Below are positions 37,396 to 47,212 of a stretch of 64,000 bases of DNA, one piece after another. Position numbers and translations under genes: made by a program. Numbering within the stretch: the first letter of the stretch is position 1; each line of letters opens with the position of its first letter. Origin of the DNA: Microglena sp. YARC (taxonomy: Eukaryota; Chlorophyta; Chlorophyceae; Chlamydomonadales; Chlamydomonadaceae); assembly GCA_022414725.1 (NCBI GenBank), contig CM039466.1, positions 32,110,319-32,174,318 on the forward strand. Reading direction: 5' to 3'. The notes beneath the pieces were generated by a model. The model was given only the letters and a program-made list of their open reading frames with translations. It had not been told where the DNA came from and made no database searches.

Positions 37396-38929
37396 ATGTT
37401 GTACCATACCAAAGAGTTATCATTCCGACTGAACAAGGTTGAAACGATGCCGACGGACGCAACAAAACAACCCAAGGCCAACTTGGCGCCATGCCCACCC
37501 ATCAGGGGGCTGGGAGCAAATTGGCACAGGGGCGCAGGCGCAAAGGCGAGCATGCAGGCAGATGCGACGATCATGAACGCACGCGCGCAGATGCAGCTGC
37601 AGGACCCGTTCAGTGGATGGAGACAGTTCGGATGCTACAAGGACTGGACAGACGCAAACGAGGCGCTGCAAAGACTCAAGGGACACGCGAGGCACGCGTT
37701 CGAGATCATACCGTTCGGAAAGCCATGCAAGCCGTACCTTGACATCGATGGTCCACCACTGCCGAACGACCAGGTGCCCTTCCCAGACGTCGCTGCACTG
37801 GTCGCGTACACAGAGGACGCAATCAAGATGATATTCAGCAACGACTACGGAATCCAGATCGACGTCGACAACGACCTCATATGGCTCGTCAGCCCAAACG
37901 CCAAGAAGCTCAGCCTGCATCTCATCATCGACACGAAGAGAGAAGGAACGCCGCTCCACGTTTACAGAAGCAATCATCAATCAGACCCCTTTGGCGCTTC
38001 ACACTTAGCCATGAGACTGCAGCAGCTAGACCCAAACGGGGTCGGGAAGCTCGTTGATATATCCGTGTTCACAAAAGATAGGGAAATGCGCATGCTAGGG
38101 TCCTGCAAGTTCAACAAGGACGCGGACTCGGTCCTCGTCCCGCTCAAGCAGCACCACAAGGATGACCCAGACACAGCACTCAGGGCAGTCATCTCAAACG
38201 TACCAGAGGATGCCGCACTCATACAGGTGCCAGAGCACATACCGAGATACGTCAAGAAGAACGGGATCGCATGGCCAGCACGACCGCGCACGCAAACAGT
38301 CGCAGACGCAGTCAGAGCGGCGGAACCATCATCGCCAAGGCCGTAGAGAAGGAACCGCACGTCCGATGCGCCGACATAATCGTGCGCATGCTCGACCTAC
38401 TCAGACGAGACATGCACCCGTCAGCATTCCACGACAGACGACCCGCGGAGGACGCATTCGATCGAGCCGTAGGCGTCAGGTTCAACTACAGTGACAGGAG
38501 TGAACCGTGCTACACAGGAAACATACACAACGGAGAGCAGAACATGAGATGCTTTGTAGACACAGCAGGAAACTGCATCGTAAAGTGCTTCTCCGCCACA
38601 TGCGACAACCACGCGCCCGCGTGCATAGGAAGACTCGCGGAACCTGCTGGCGACGAGTGGGACGCGGGAGCTGTACACGTAAATCTAAGTACATAGACAT
38701 CGACGCATGCCTAGAGATGAAGCAGGCGGTCGATGTGTGGTTAGACCCGGAGCGAAAGGACGTCAACACGCTCTCCGTGCGCAGCCCGATGGGGTCAGGA
38801 AAGTCCACCATGCTAGACGCACTCTTAGAACGCGTGGGAGAGGACAAGACCGTGCTCGTCGTCACATACCGCCAGTCGCTCGCGCTAGAGCACAAGAGAA
38901 AACTGGCGCGCAAGGGATTTGTATCATAC

Positions 38930-38947
38930 TAACCCTAAACCCTAAAC
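38930..38947 (+). repeat. 18-bp telomere-type insertion in helicase
   Basis: TAACCCTAAACCCTAAAC sits between the codons for GFVSY and HTDVTPQDL of the helicase. Both sides are in the same frame and the insert is 18 bp, yet it brings two in-frame TAA codons. CCCTAAA (TTTAGGG) is the plant/algal-type telomere unit. Confidence 0.7.
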
Positions 38948-39866
38948 CACACCGACGTCACACCACAGGACCTCAGGCGAAGGGACAAGACACCGCGCGT
39001 CATCTGCCAGATCGAGTCGCTACACAGGCTAGCAAAGCACACGTGCATGCGATACCTCACATCGGGCTTTGACATAGTTGTGCTCGACGAGGTGGAGTCT
39101 CTGCTACGACACTTCATGTCGCCAACCGTCGTCAACCCATTGGCTGAGATACAGGGTCTGGCGGACACGCTCAACGCAACGACCACCGGCGTCGTCACAA
39201 TGGACGCGACATGGGGCAGCGTCACGAAAGAATTCCTCAAGCAGGCCGGCTTGCGCAACCTGCTTGTCGTCAACGACTACCGGAGCAAAGAGAACGCGCG
39301 CACATTCTCCATATCGAAGGACGAGGTGACATGGAGCGCGCAGATCCGAGACGACATCATCGCAGGCAGGAACGTCGTCGTCGTCTCGCTCAGCCAGGAG
39401 CGCGCCATGCAGGTGCACAAGGCCGCACTTGACACATCGACGACCCGAAGGACGCGGCAAGACTATGCCTTTTACACACGTCCAAGACAGCAGACGCGGT
39501 CAAGGCGATGCTCATAGACGTAGACGCACTCTGGAGCAGCCGACGCGTCGTAGTTTACACACCGACAATCTCGGCAGGCGTCGACTTCAGCACCGAGCAC
39601 TTTGACAGGATGTACCTGTACCTGTGCCCCGGGTCCGCGGCTCCGATGGGCGCGCTGCAGATGACCGGACGCGTGCGCCACTTGGTCGACACAGACGTCA
39701 GGACGCTCGTCGCCAAGAACATGAGGGTGGCACGCGAGGCAACCCGTCAACACTTGACGCACGTCGACCTCTACCAGTGGCTCAGGTGCGATAGAGGGGG
39801 GGGGGAAGTGGTGGGTAAAGGGACGTTACAGCCACTGCTTAAATCATTTACCTGTCCTTTTTGGTG

Positions 39867-40230
39867 CCACTGCTTGAAAACTGACGCAGGTGGATGGAGG
39901 GTTTCTCAACCTGCTTAGAGGTCAAGCACACCCCGTCGTGATAGATAGGTGGGGGGCAAAGTCACAATTCTAAAACAGTATTTGCTATATATATGTGTAA
40001 GTATGACTTTACCAACCACTGCTTGAAAACTGATGCAAGTGGATGGAGGGTTTCTCAACCTGCTTAGAGGTCAAGCACACCCCGTCGTGACAGATAGGTG
40101 GCGGGCAAAGTCACAATTCTAAAACAGTATTTGCTATATATATATATATGTGTAAGTATGACTTTACCAACCACTGCTTGAAAACTGATGCAGGTGGATG
40201 GAGGGTTTCTCAACCTGCTTAGATGTCAAG
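39867..40230 (+). repeat. ~150-bp tandem repeats inside the helicase gene
   Basis: Unit CCACTGCTTGAAAACTGAYGCARGTGGATGG...GGTCAAGCAC...GTGTAAGTATGACTTTACCAA occurs at 39867, 40016 and 40173 (the last partial) and once upstream at 37241. (TA)n length differs between units. The block lies between the motif VI region and the C-terminal domain and contains in-frame stops. Whether it is a spreading intron-like element or satellite is unclear. Confidence 0.7.
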
Positions 40231-41458
40231 CACGTTCCCGCGATTGACGGTGGAGACGACCACACACTGCAAGAGCTCTCGGGTGGGGTTCTCGCGCCGT
40301 TGTTTGCGACCGTGGCTCCACCGACACTGAAGATGACTGTCGAAAGCTACTTTCTAGCGGAGATATACAACGCTAGCTTCGACTACGTGTCCTGCTTCTC
40401 CGACCTTCTGGAGCATGCAGGTCACCGCGTGGACTTCGGAACCAGCTACGCCACAGTCATTGCCGCCAGCGTGCACGCGCCGGCTGAGGGCGATGTGGAG
40501 GCGACTAGCGAGTTCCTGTTGCGCGTCCTCAATGCTCAGGAGCAGCTTGATGCACTCACTGGAGCTGTCCCTGTAGCCGTCCATGTCGCTGTCGCCGGCA
40601 CCGACATCCTCAGCAACCCTGATGTGCCCACTGCCATGCGGCGCAAGGATCTGATGGATGCTATCGAGCAGCGGGTGATGGCCAACGACGCTAGCGAGGA
40701 CGACAAGTTCATTCTGTACCTGAGCCGCTACTGCTCTGCATGGGGAATCGACCGCGTCGACGAGGCGTTCCTTCTGGAGAACAAGCCTGGTGCTGTCGGT
40801 TCTCCGAAGGCGAGGCTCCTGTCGCGCCTGCTGTATCCGATCTTGCGCCCGGTGCGAGGCGCAGACGTGCACACCACGGAGCACTCAGGGTTGCTGAAGA
40901 TCGTGTTGATAGAGGAGACACTCGCTGCTTTGGGTTTTGTTTCCCCATTCGACACTACGACTGTTATCCCAAATCTGATGACGGCATTCGACACCAAGCT
41001 CAAGGGCACGCAGATGTTCAGCGGCTACGCAAACACCGCTCGGCTGTTCAGCCAGGCATCGAGTGGTGTTCGCGACGGGTGGGACCTGCGCAAGGTTTCT
41101 AAGGCGGTTAAGATGATCTTGAACGCCGTGGGTCTCGACATGATTAGCGAGACCAAGCGTGTGCAGGTAAAAGGCAAGAGAACTCAAGAGGAGAGAAATT
41201 ACCGTCTGTGCCCTGAGAGTGTCTGCCGTATGCTCGAGCTCGTGAAACTTCGTCTTCTGCGAACGGACCTCACGCTGTTAAACACGCATGCCGCTGCTGC
41301 CCTTTCTGGCCACGGGCTGTCCATGTACAACCACCTGGTTGACGTCGCGTCTCCTGTCGCGTATGTCTTCAAGCCTGACGAAGACGAGCCGTCAGGCCTA
41401 TAATAATGGTGTAAACGCGAGCATTGGGATACAGCATGTGAGCAGCTCTACAGCAATC

Positions 41459-42024
41459 ATGGCGCACATTACAACCAATGTCGTGTACGCGTTGGTTGAG
41501 CACAAGTTCATTCAGAATGATGAGCTCGTCGTCAAGGTGGGCAGGACGTCGAGGCCCATTGTTCAGCGACTTTCTCAGTACCCGAAGAACTCAAAGATGA
41601 TATTCGCCATCCACGTAATTAATCCGCGTGCTTGTGTGGAGGCTGAGACTGTCCTGATCCGGTACCTTCGCAGAGACCCTAGAGTCAAGCCCCGACGCGA
41701 CGTTGGGTACGAGTACTACCAACTTGACGCTGCTGATGCATGTGCCGTCTTTCATGAGATGGCCGGTGTTGTCTTCCAATACGCGTGGACAGGTGGCATC
41801 AACAGTATTGATTGCGGCACCGAGGACGTACGCCGACCCCCCCCATCTTTGCCGTTGTTGAGCGAGAGAAGGAACGAGAGAAGACGGTATCTCTACTGGT
41901 CGCCAAGATATTCGATAACGTCTTGAGGCGCAATAACCCACGGAACGTGGAGGTACTTGCATCTATTCTGTGCCCTGAGCTGCAACGGCCTTTCGTGGCG
42001 TGCCGTTGCACCCCGATCTTCTGA
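41459..42024 (+). pseudogene. T5orf172 / GIY-YIG-like protein with C8 frameshift, ~188 aa
   Basis: Starts MAHITTNVVYALVEHK. VVKVGRTSRPIVQRLSQY and the following CVEAETVLIRYLRR...YEYYQL segment fit the T5orf172/Mug113 family, a GIY-YIG nuclease relative widespread in giant viruses and phages (VYAL strand, KVGRT, Arg, distal Glu). After DVRRPPP an eight-C run (41837-41844) switches frame; the other frame continues IFAVVEREKEREKTVSLL... to a TGA at 42024. A DNA-cleaving or DNA-repair role is inferred from family. The frameshift may be a read error. Confidence 0.6.
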
Positions 42025-42720
42025 AGATCGAGGTGATAGAGGAGACACTCGCTGCTCTGGGGTTTGTGTCACCGTTCGACACTACGACTGTTATCCCAAA
42101 TCTGATGACGGTGTTCGACGCCAAGCTGAAGGTAACACAGATGTTCAGCGACTACGCCAACACCGCTCGGCTGTTCAGCCAGGCATCGTGCGGCGTTCGC
42201 GACGGGTGGGACCTGTGCAAGGTGTCCAAGGCTGTGAAGATGATCCTGAGCGCCGTGGGTCTCGACGTGGTAAACGAGACCAAGTGGATTCAGGTCAAGG
42301 GCAAGAGAACTCAGGAGGCGAGAAACTACCGCCTGTGCCCCGAGAGTGTCTCCCGGATGCTGGAGCTCGTGAAACTTCGTCTTCTGCGAACGGACCTCAC
42401 GCCGATCAACGCGCACGCCGCCGCTGCCCTATCGGGCCACGAGCTGTCCATGTAAAGCTCTCAGGGCACATGCGGTAGTTTCTCTCCTCTTGAGTCCGCT
42501 TTCCCTTCACCTACCGCGATTGGTCTCGCTGACCATGTCGATACCACGCACGATCAGGTCAAGGGAAAGCGGACTCAAGAGGAGAGGAACTCTACCGCCT
42601 GTGCCCCGAGAGTGTCTCCAGGATGCTGGAGCTCGTTAAACTTCGTCTTCTGCACACTTTACACACGTCGACCTCTGGTTGACAACCACCTGGTTGACGT
42701 AGCGTCGCCTGTTATTATTA
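42005..42720 (+). pseudogene. Duplicated C-terminal pieces of the helicase gene
   Basis: 42005-42455 repeats 40890-41330 with good protein similarity (IEETLAALGFVSPFDTTTV, ARLFSQAS, GWDL, KVSKAVKMIL). 42560-42720 repeats the 3' part again (AAGCGGACTCAAGAGGAGAGGAAC... GTTGACAACCACCTGGTTGACGT). 42470-42510 is an inverted copy of part of it. These arose by partial duplication; none has a proper start. Confidence 0.7.
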
Positions 42721-42850
42721 TTATTCGTAAGCCCTCCCCCGATATCCATGAATCCCAATTTCACGTACGGATCGTACATCACGGTATATCGGATGAGAAG
42801 ACACTACAAGACGTCAAGATTTCGCCCGAATTTTCTACAAAAACCCATGA

Positions 42851-43120
42851 TTATAAGACTACGACTACCGTTTTCCAACGGGCATCATCGATGTTTGCAA
42901 GCTTTCCGCAGCTATCACACTCATGCCACCCCCCCTTCCCATCTTTCCACAAACGCAACTGATACCTTAAGTTCACTGCACTACCGCATCCATCGCACGA
43001 CAATGTTTTCACACGCGACCATTTAGCTCCGCATGACACACACGTTCGGACTCCTGTGTCCATGTTTTGTGTCACAAGAGAGGACGCGCACTTACCACAA
43101 CTTACTTCTTCTCGTTCCAT
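42851..43120 (-). CDS. Small multi-zinc-ribbon protein, 89 aa
   Basis: Starts MEREEVSCGKC at 43120; twelve more codons upstream in frame are the terminal repeat of an A-type relic. Four CxxC pairs (CGKC, CVSC, CDGC, CDSC) are spaced as two zinc ribbons, with WSRV and WHE between. Such small ribbons often occur in transcription factors (TFIIS/RPB9-like) or replication proteins; no closer match is claimed. The 3' end is close to the poor-coding stretch at 42720-42850. Confidence 0.65.
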   Translation of the reverse strand: MEREEVSCGKCASSLVTQNMDTGVRTCVSCGAKWSRVKTLSCDGCGSAVNLRYQLRLWKDGKGGWHECDSCGKLANIDDARWKTVVVVL

Positions 43121-43132
43121 ACAGTCGTCAGT

Positions 43133-43260
43133 CGTTCTCAAATAATTTTGGGACACTCAGTATAATTTGAATGATATCCCCTTAAACCAGATATGTGTCA
43201 TGGTCCGTGGTTCACTACAAATATTTTTTGAGGAGTCTAAGGAAGGTTTGTAATATATAC
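43133..43260 (+). mobile_element. Element A 5' fragment
   Basis: CGTTCTCAAATAATTTTGGGACACTCAGTATAATTTGAATGATATCC... matches 20021-20150, up to GGTTTGTAATATATAC, then ends. Includes the transposase ATG and first ~25 codons. It sits directly before the zinc-ribbon gene start on the other strand. Confidence 0.8.
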
Positions 43261-43352
43261 TCTCGTTACACCTGTCGACCTGTCCAGACTATGTTTCGAA
43301 ACCAGTAAAAACCGGTCGGTAGGCTGCAACGCCCATTAAATCCTTGTTCTCC

Positions 43353-43631
43353 TCAACTGAACTCAATGCAAGTGTTTCTTGATGACAAGTACCTTACTGT
43401 GCGGTCGCTAGAGCGCACAAGGATAGTGCTACCACATATAAGTCTGCATCCAAAAGTGAACGCATCTATACCCCCGCTCTGTACTAGCATCAGAATATCC
43501 TCCATCGTGAAGAAGGGTGCAGGCGCGGACAGACCGTAGTACACACCGGTGCTGGACTCAAACACCACCGAGCACGGAGCGGAACGGAATACGGACGAGA
43601 GACGCGGGCAGAGCAAGAGGGACACGAACAC
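43353..43631 (-). CDS. Possible gene fragment, partly duplicated at 34.4 kb
   Basis: Frame with MEDILMLVQSGGIDAFTFGCRL... GSTILVRSSDRTVRYLSSRNTCIEF; the last ~25 codons are the reverse of the duplicated segment at 34397-34480. Start uncertain. Weak. Confidence 0.3.
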   Translation of the reverse strand: MFVSLLLCPRLSSVFRSAPCSVVFESSTGVYYGLSAPAPFFTMEDILMLVQSGGIDAFTFGCRLICGSTILVRSSDRTVRYLSSRNTCIEFS

Positions 43632-43658
43632 TTGAGTCCAACACAGGCGCCTTAATTA

Positions 43659-44092
43659 TCAACGCAAATCGGATGAAGAATCCAATGAAGGATCAGGAAC
43701 AGGAGGAGGAGGAGTTTTAGGTGGCGAAGACATATCAACGGGAGAAGGAGGAGGATGTTTAGGTGGCGGAGACAATGTCATATCAACCGGAGAAGGAGGA
43801 GGAGTTTTAGGTGACGGAGACATATCAACGGGAGAAGGAGGAGGATGTTTAGGTGGCGGAGACATATCAACGGGAGAAGGAGGAGGAGTTTTAGGTGGCG
43901 GAGGCATATCAAGGAGAAGGAGGAGAAGGTTTTAGGTGGCGGAGACAATGTCATATCAACCGGAGAAGGAGGATGAGGTTTAGGCGGCGGAGACAATGTC
44001 ATATCAAACGTAGAAGGAGGAGGATGTTTAGGTGGCGGAGACATCATATCAACGAGAGAAGGATGAGGAGGAGTATTAGGTGGCGGATACAA
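43659..44092 (-). pseudogene. Proline-rich repeat protein, frameshifted
   Basis: About ten units of PPPKTPPPSPVDMS/ PPPKHPPPSPVDMTLS encoded by ~42- and ~48-bp repeats; the frame changes near 43910-43925. A TPP-rich extended rod of this type is common in giant-virus surface and collagen-like proteins. The C-terminus is SLDSSSDLR. No start is certain. Confidence 0.5.
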
Positions 44093-44222
44093 TGTCGTAT
44101 CAGAAACTGGTGACGAAACGAACTCGCATGTTGGGCAACACGCGTGTGTGAAAGGTTCGTATATGGAGTACGTGCATACTGAGGTTGTTGCCGCATAACT
44201 TAAATGGAGTATTGCAAGGGGG

Positions 44223-44405
44223 TCAAGTGTATGCAGAAAACGCTACCAATATACTGTCGTAGTTAGACTTGATGCTTGTCACGACGATCTCAGCGAAACC
44301 AGTGTAGTTGCGAAAGTAAATTCCGCCACCCTTGCGGACACCGTTGATAGACACAAGATCCACGCTCCAGAAACAAACGTCAACCGTCTTTATGGCAACC
44401 TTCTG
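44223..44405 (-). pseudogene. Gene 3' fragment
   Basis: Minus-strand frame ending in TGA at 44223-44235 reads AIKTVDVCFWSVDLVSINGV, RKGGGIYFRNYTGFAEIVVT; natural beta-like composition, no start found. The 5' part appears mixed with other frames at 44400-44660. Unknown protein. Confidence 0.35.
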
Positions 44406-44697
44406 GAATGTCCGACGAAGGGCAGTGCAGCAGTCGACCCTGTATCAGGAGAGATGCAGGAATTCGGTAGTACAGTGAAACACATTAAATTATCGGAAAA
44501 AGAGGGCGCAAGAACGTATGGACTACTGCTCGGTGAGCTGCAACTCGGCGGTTTGCAACTTCCTGCAGGGAACCTCGTGTACGCGCACGCAGGAGATAAA
44601 GCAGATAATAGGGACGCCAAAGCGAAGCAAACTATTGCAAGTGATCTTGACATCAATCAATAAGAAGAAGGCTTACTTACTTACATACATTTTAAAG

Positions 44698-45060
44698 TGG
44701 GCGTTCTGCCTCCTGCGGATGTTTTGGAATTTCTACTCCGGAACGACTCGATATCCTGAGATATCAGCACAGAGGAACAAAAATTACGCTCCATACCATG
44801 TTTCGCAACCATTAAAAATCCGCCGGGATGCTGGAACGCCCATTCTGTGTTAAAAACTTATTTGGTGTAAATCGAAAACGACGTGAATTTGTAAACAACC
44901 TATTTCGTTTGAACTACAGAAATTTTTAAAAATCCACCGGGAGTAAGGAACGGGCGTGCGTGAGCTCTTGGACACGTTGTTTACATTACAAACCTTCCTC
45001 ATACTCCTCAAAAAAATATTTGTAGTGAACCACAAAAAATATTGTAGTGAACCACCAAGT
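44698..45060. mobile_element. Nested relics: diverged MITE F, D and A pieces
   Basis: 44698-44841: MITE F with both ends (GGGCGTTCTGCC... GGAACGCCC), diverged. 44857-44918: family D transposase piece (TTTGGTGTAAATCGAAAACGACGTG, as at 54965). 44960-45060: reverse piece of element A transposase (CTCCTCAAAAAAATATTTGTAGTGAACC). Confidence 0.65.
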
Positions 45061-45168
45061 AAAGGTCAGGTGGCGTGGGTTAAAGGTTGCAAGGGCCACA
45101 TGGAGTGGCACATGGCAGATTAGGTTAAAGATAATACTGTTCTTTAACCTCGTGTGACAACATGACTA

Positions 45169-45722
45169 CAGTCGGAGACGCAATTTGTGGGACACCCTAC
45201 CGGTGATCCTTGAACCCAATGGGTAGATCAGCTAAAGGCGAGCACATATTTTTGCCCTTCATCTCTGTATTTCAGCATTTAAGCTGGCCCAAATGATAAC
45301 AAGGCAAGCTGCTGACAAACCCAGGTGGGTCGGTCGGTTTAGCGCTCACACTCGCCTCTCTGGAAACTGGGGTTTTAGGGGGAGGCGAGGGAACACAGAA
45401 TACATCCGGTCGCTCCACGTTGTCAGAAGCAGAAGAAGGTTCTTGGAAGCGTTCACGTCTAGGTTCCAGGTTGCACTATAGCCACATTGGATGCGCTTTT
45501 GACACTGTTGCGACAGTGCAGTACTTTGTGGACCTTGACGTTATTCACCACCATCTTCTGCTTCTCAAACGTTTTAGCCCCTTCTCCTTTGTCTGACACT
45601 ACTCCTTTTTCTCATGGTGATATAATATTGCACCCACATTTCTTTATACCCTTTTTAAATGTACGTCAACTTTTAAGAATCCCCAAAATAAAAGGTGTCC
45701 CACAATCAAATGTCCCTAGCTG
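45169..45722 (-). mobile_element. 554-bp B-type MITE (copy 3)
   Basis: Flanked by TA at 45167-45168 and 45723-45724; nearly the same sequence as copy 2. No gene is evident at its insertion site. A GGAGAGTGATGTACACGTGGCAA direct repeat follows (45727-45775). Confidence 0.92.
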
Positions 45723-45957
45723 TATGGAGAGTGATGTACACGTGGCAATACGGAGAGTGATGTACACGTGGCAAGTGCTGACGTGGCAACTGTAACGATA
45801 GAGCTAGGGTAATATAAGGTAAGCCCTACCAAGCAGTGCCAGCCTGGTAGGGCTCGCCTCATTGTTCGAACGGTGGGCAAAAACTAAACTGCCAACAAAA
45901 GCTTTTAGCAAACATGGCAATCTCCTTGTCTACCTTTAGGGTTTATCAGCATATAAT

Positions 45958-46100
45958 GGGCGTTCCTGCCTCACGGCCGATATTTTAAATTTCTAATCAG
46001 GATTTAGAGCCTCCTGAACGCCTCTCTAGCTTGAGACATCAGCACCAAGGAATCACAAATCCGCTACATACCATGTTTCGCAACCAGTCAAAATCGACCC
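45958..46100 (+). mobile_element. MITE F, right end missing
   Basis: Matches 46127-46285 but lacks the right terminus; the two copies are close together in direct orientation. Confidence 0.75.
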
Positions 46101-46126
46101 ATTATATCAGAATATCAGCATATAAT

Positions 46127-46285
46127 GGGCGTTCCTGCCTCTCGGTCGATTTTTAAAATTTATAATCAGGATTTAGAGTCTCCTGAACGACTCTCTAGCT
46201 TGAGACATCAGCACCAAGGAATCACAATTCCGCTCCATACCATGTTTCGCAACCAGTCAAAATCGGCCGGGAGGCAGGAACGCCC
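46127..46285 (+). mobile_element. MITE F, complete reference copy, 159 bp
   Basis: Inverted ends GGGCGTTCCTGCCTCYCGG...CCGGGAGGCAGGAACGCCC (about 27 bp, two or three mismatches). The interior has no coding capacity and includes TAATCAGGATTTAGAGTCTCC and TTCGCAACCAGTC. Target duplication not clear; TA lies near both ends. Confidence 0.8.
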
Positions 46286-46426
46286 GTAGCTATCTATCAG
46301 ATATCAGAGATCTCAGAGAATCATCATCAGTTGATTGAAGGGGGGAAACGGATCATTGATGTAGGAGGTTTCTTTTGATGGACTGGACATTTTGTAGAAC
46401 CATCAACTCATACTGTTACGCTGAAT

Positions 46427-47212
46427 TTAGTGCTCCATCAAGCAGAAATCGTTGAAATCATCTTGTAAGGATATTTTGTCAATTTCTCCACAATTCCTCT
46501 TGTAGTTCTGGAACATAGTATACACAGTCCTGAAACCATCGTAGTGGGTTTCTGCTGAGACAACATGGTCTTCGTCATCACAGAATGGCGTCGTAGCAAC
46601 TTGGTCAATACTCGAAAAGACGTCGTCACGGTCGAGCACATAGTCTGTTGTTGCAGGGTTGGGGGCGGTTACGGCTGCAGAGACAACATGGTCTTTGTCA
46701 TCACAGAATGGCGTCGTAGCACCTTGGCCGATACTCGAGAAGACGCCAAGGTCGAGCACATAGTCTGTTGCAGCAGGGGTGGAGGCGGTTACGGCTGCAG
46801 AGACAACATGGTCTTCGTCATCACAGAATGGCGTCGTAGCACCTTGGCCGATACTCGGAAAGACGCCAAGGTCGAGCACATTGTCTGTTGCTTCAGGGGC
46901 GGCTGCAGTGGCAGTGGCAGTGGCAGTGGCAGTGGCAGGGGCGGCTGCAGGGGCATGGGTGGCTGCAGGGGCAGGGGCGGCTTGCGATGATGTAAGTGGC
47001 ATGGGTGGCTGCAGGGGCAGGGGCGGCTCGCAGTGGCATGGAGGCTGTGAAGTGCAGTGGCATGGGAGCTGCAGGAGGCAGGGCGGCTGCGGGGCAGGGG
47101 CGGCTTGCAGGGGCAGGGGCGGCATGTGCAAGTGGGCAGGGGGCTGCTGTGGCAGGGGCGGCTGCAGTGGCAGGGGCGGGGCTGCAGTGGCGGCGGTTAC
47201 TGCAGCATCCAC
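46427..47212 (-). CDS. Pro/Ala-rich protein with three acidic 40-aa repeats, 261 aa
   Basis: The N-terminal ~110 residues are Ala/Pro/Gln/Leu/His low complexity (PPLPLQPPLPQQPPAH). Then three ~40-residue repeats with the core TDYVLDLGVFSSIGQGATTPFC and DDEDHVVSA. The C-terminus is unique (FRTVYTMFQNYKRNCGEIDKI). The repeats keep the reading frame, supporting a real gene. The true start could lie further upstream because the repetitive head has several Met codons. Probably a surface or scaffold protein; unknown. Confidence 0.55.
   Translation of the reverse strand: MDAAVTAATAAPPLPLQPPLPQQPPAHLHMPPLPLQAAPAPQPPCLLQLPCHCTSQPPCHCEPPLPLQPPMPLTSSQAAPAPAATHAPAAAPATATATATATAAAPEATDNVLDLGVFPSIGQGATTPFCDDEDHVVSAAVTASTPAATDYVLDLGVFSSIGQGATTPFCDDKDHVVSAAVTAPNPATTDYVLDRDDVFSSIDQVATTPFCDDEDHVVSAETHYDGFRTVYTMFQNYKRNCGEIDKISLQDDFNDFCLMEH

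Larger units (their letters stand above)
37396..41403 (+). pseudogene. Primase plus UL9/origin-binding-type helicase, multiply broken
   Basis: Replication protein of the giant-virus/herpesvirus type. Segment 1 (37396-38346): archaeo-eukaryotic-type primase signs CKPYLDIDGPPLP (catalytic Asp pair), KKLSLHLIID, DISVFTKDREMRMLGSCKF. Segment 2 (38271-38696, other frame): the zinc-containing part GNCIVKCFSATC. Segment 3 (38690-39430): SF2 helicase with Walker A SPMGSGKST, SLHRL and DEVES boxes. Segment 4 (39440-39790): YTPTISAGVDFS and QMTGRVR (motifs V/VI). Segment 5 (40230-41403): a long C-terminal domain. Frame changes lie near 38320, 38680 and 39435; an 18-bp telomere-like insert and a ~400-bp repeat block also interrupt it. 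It would unwind the origin and prime DNA synthesis if intact. Confidence 0.75.
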
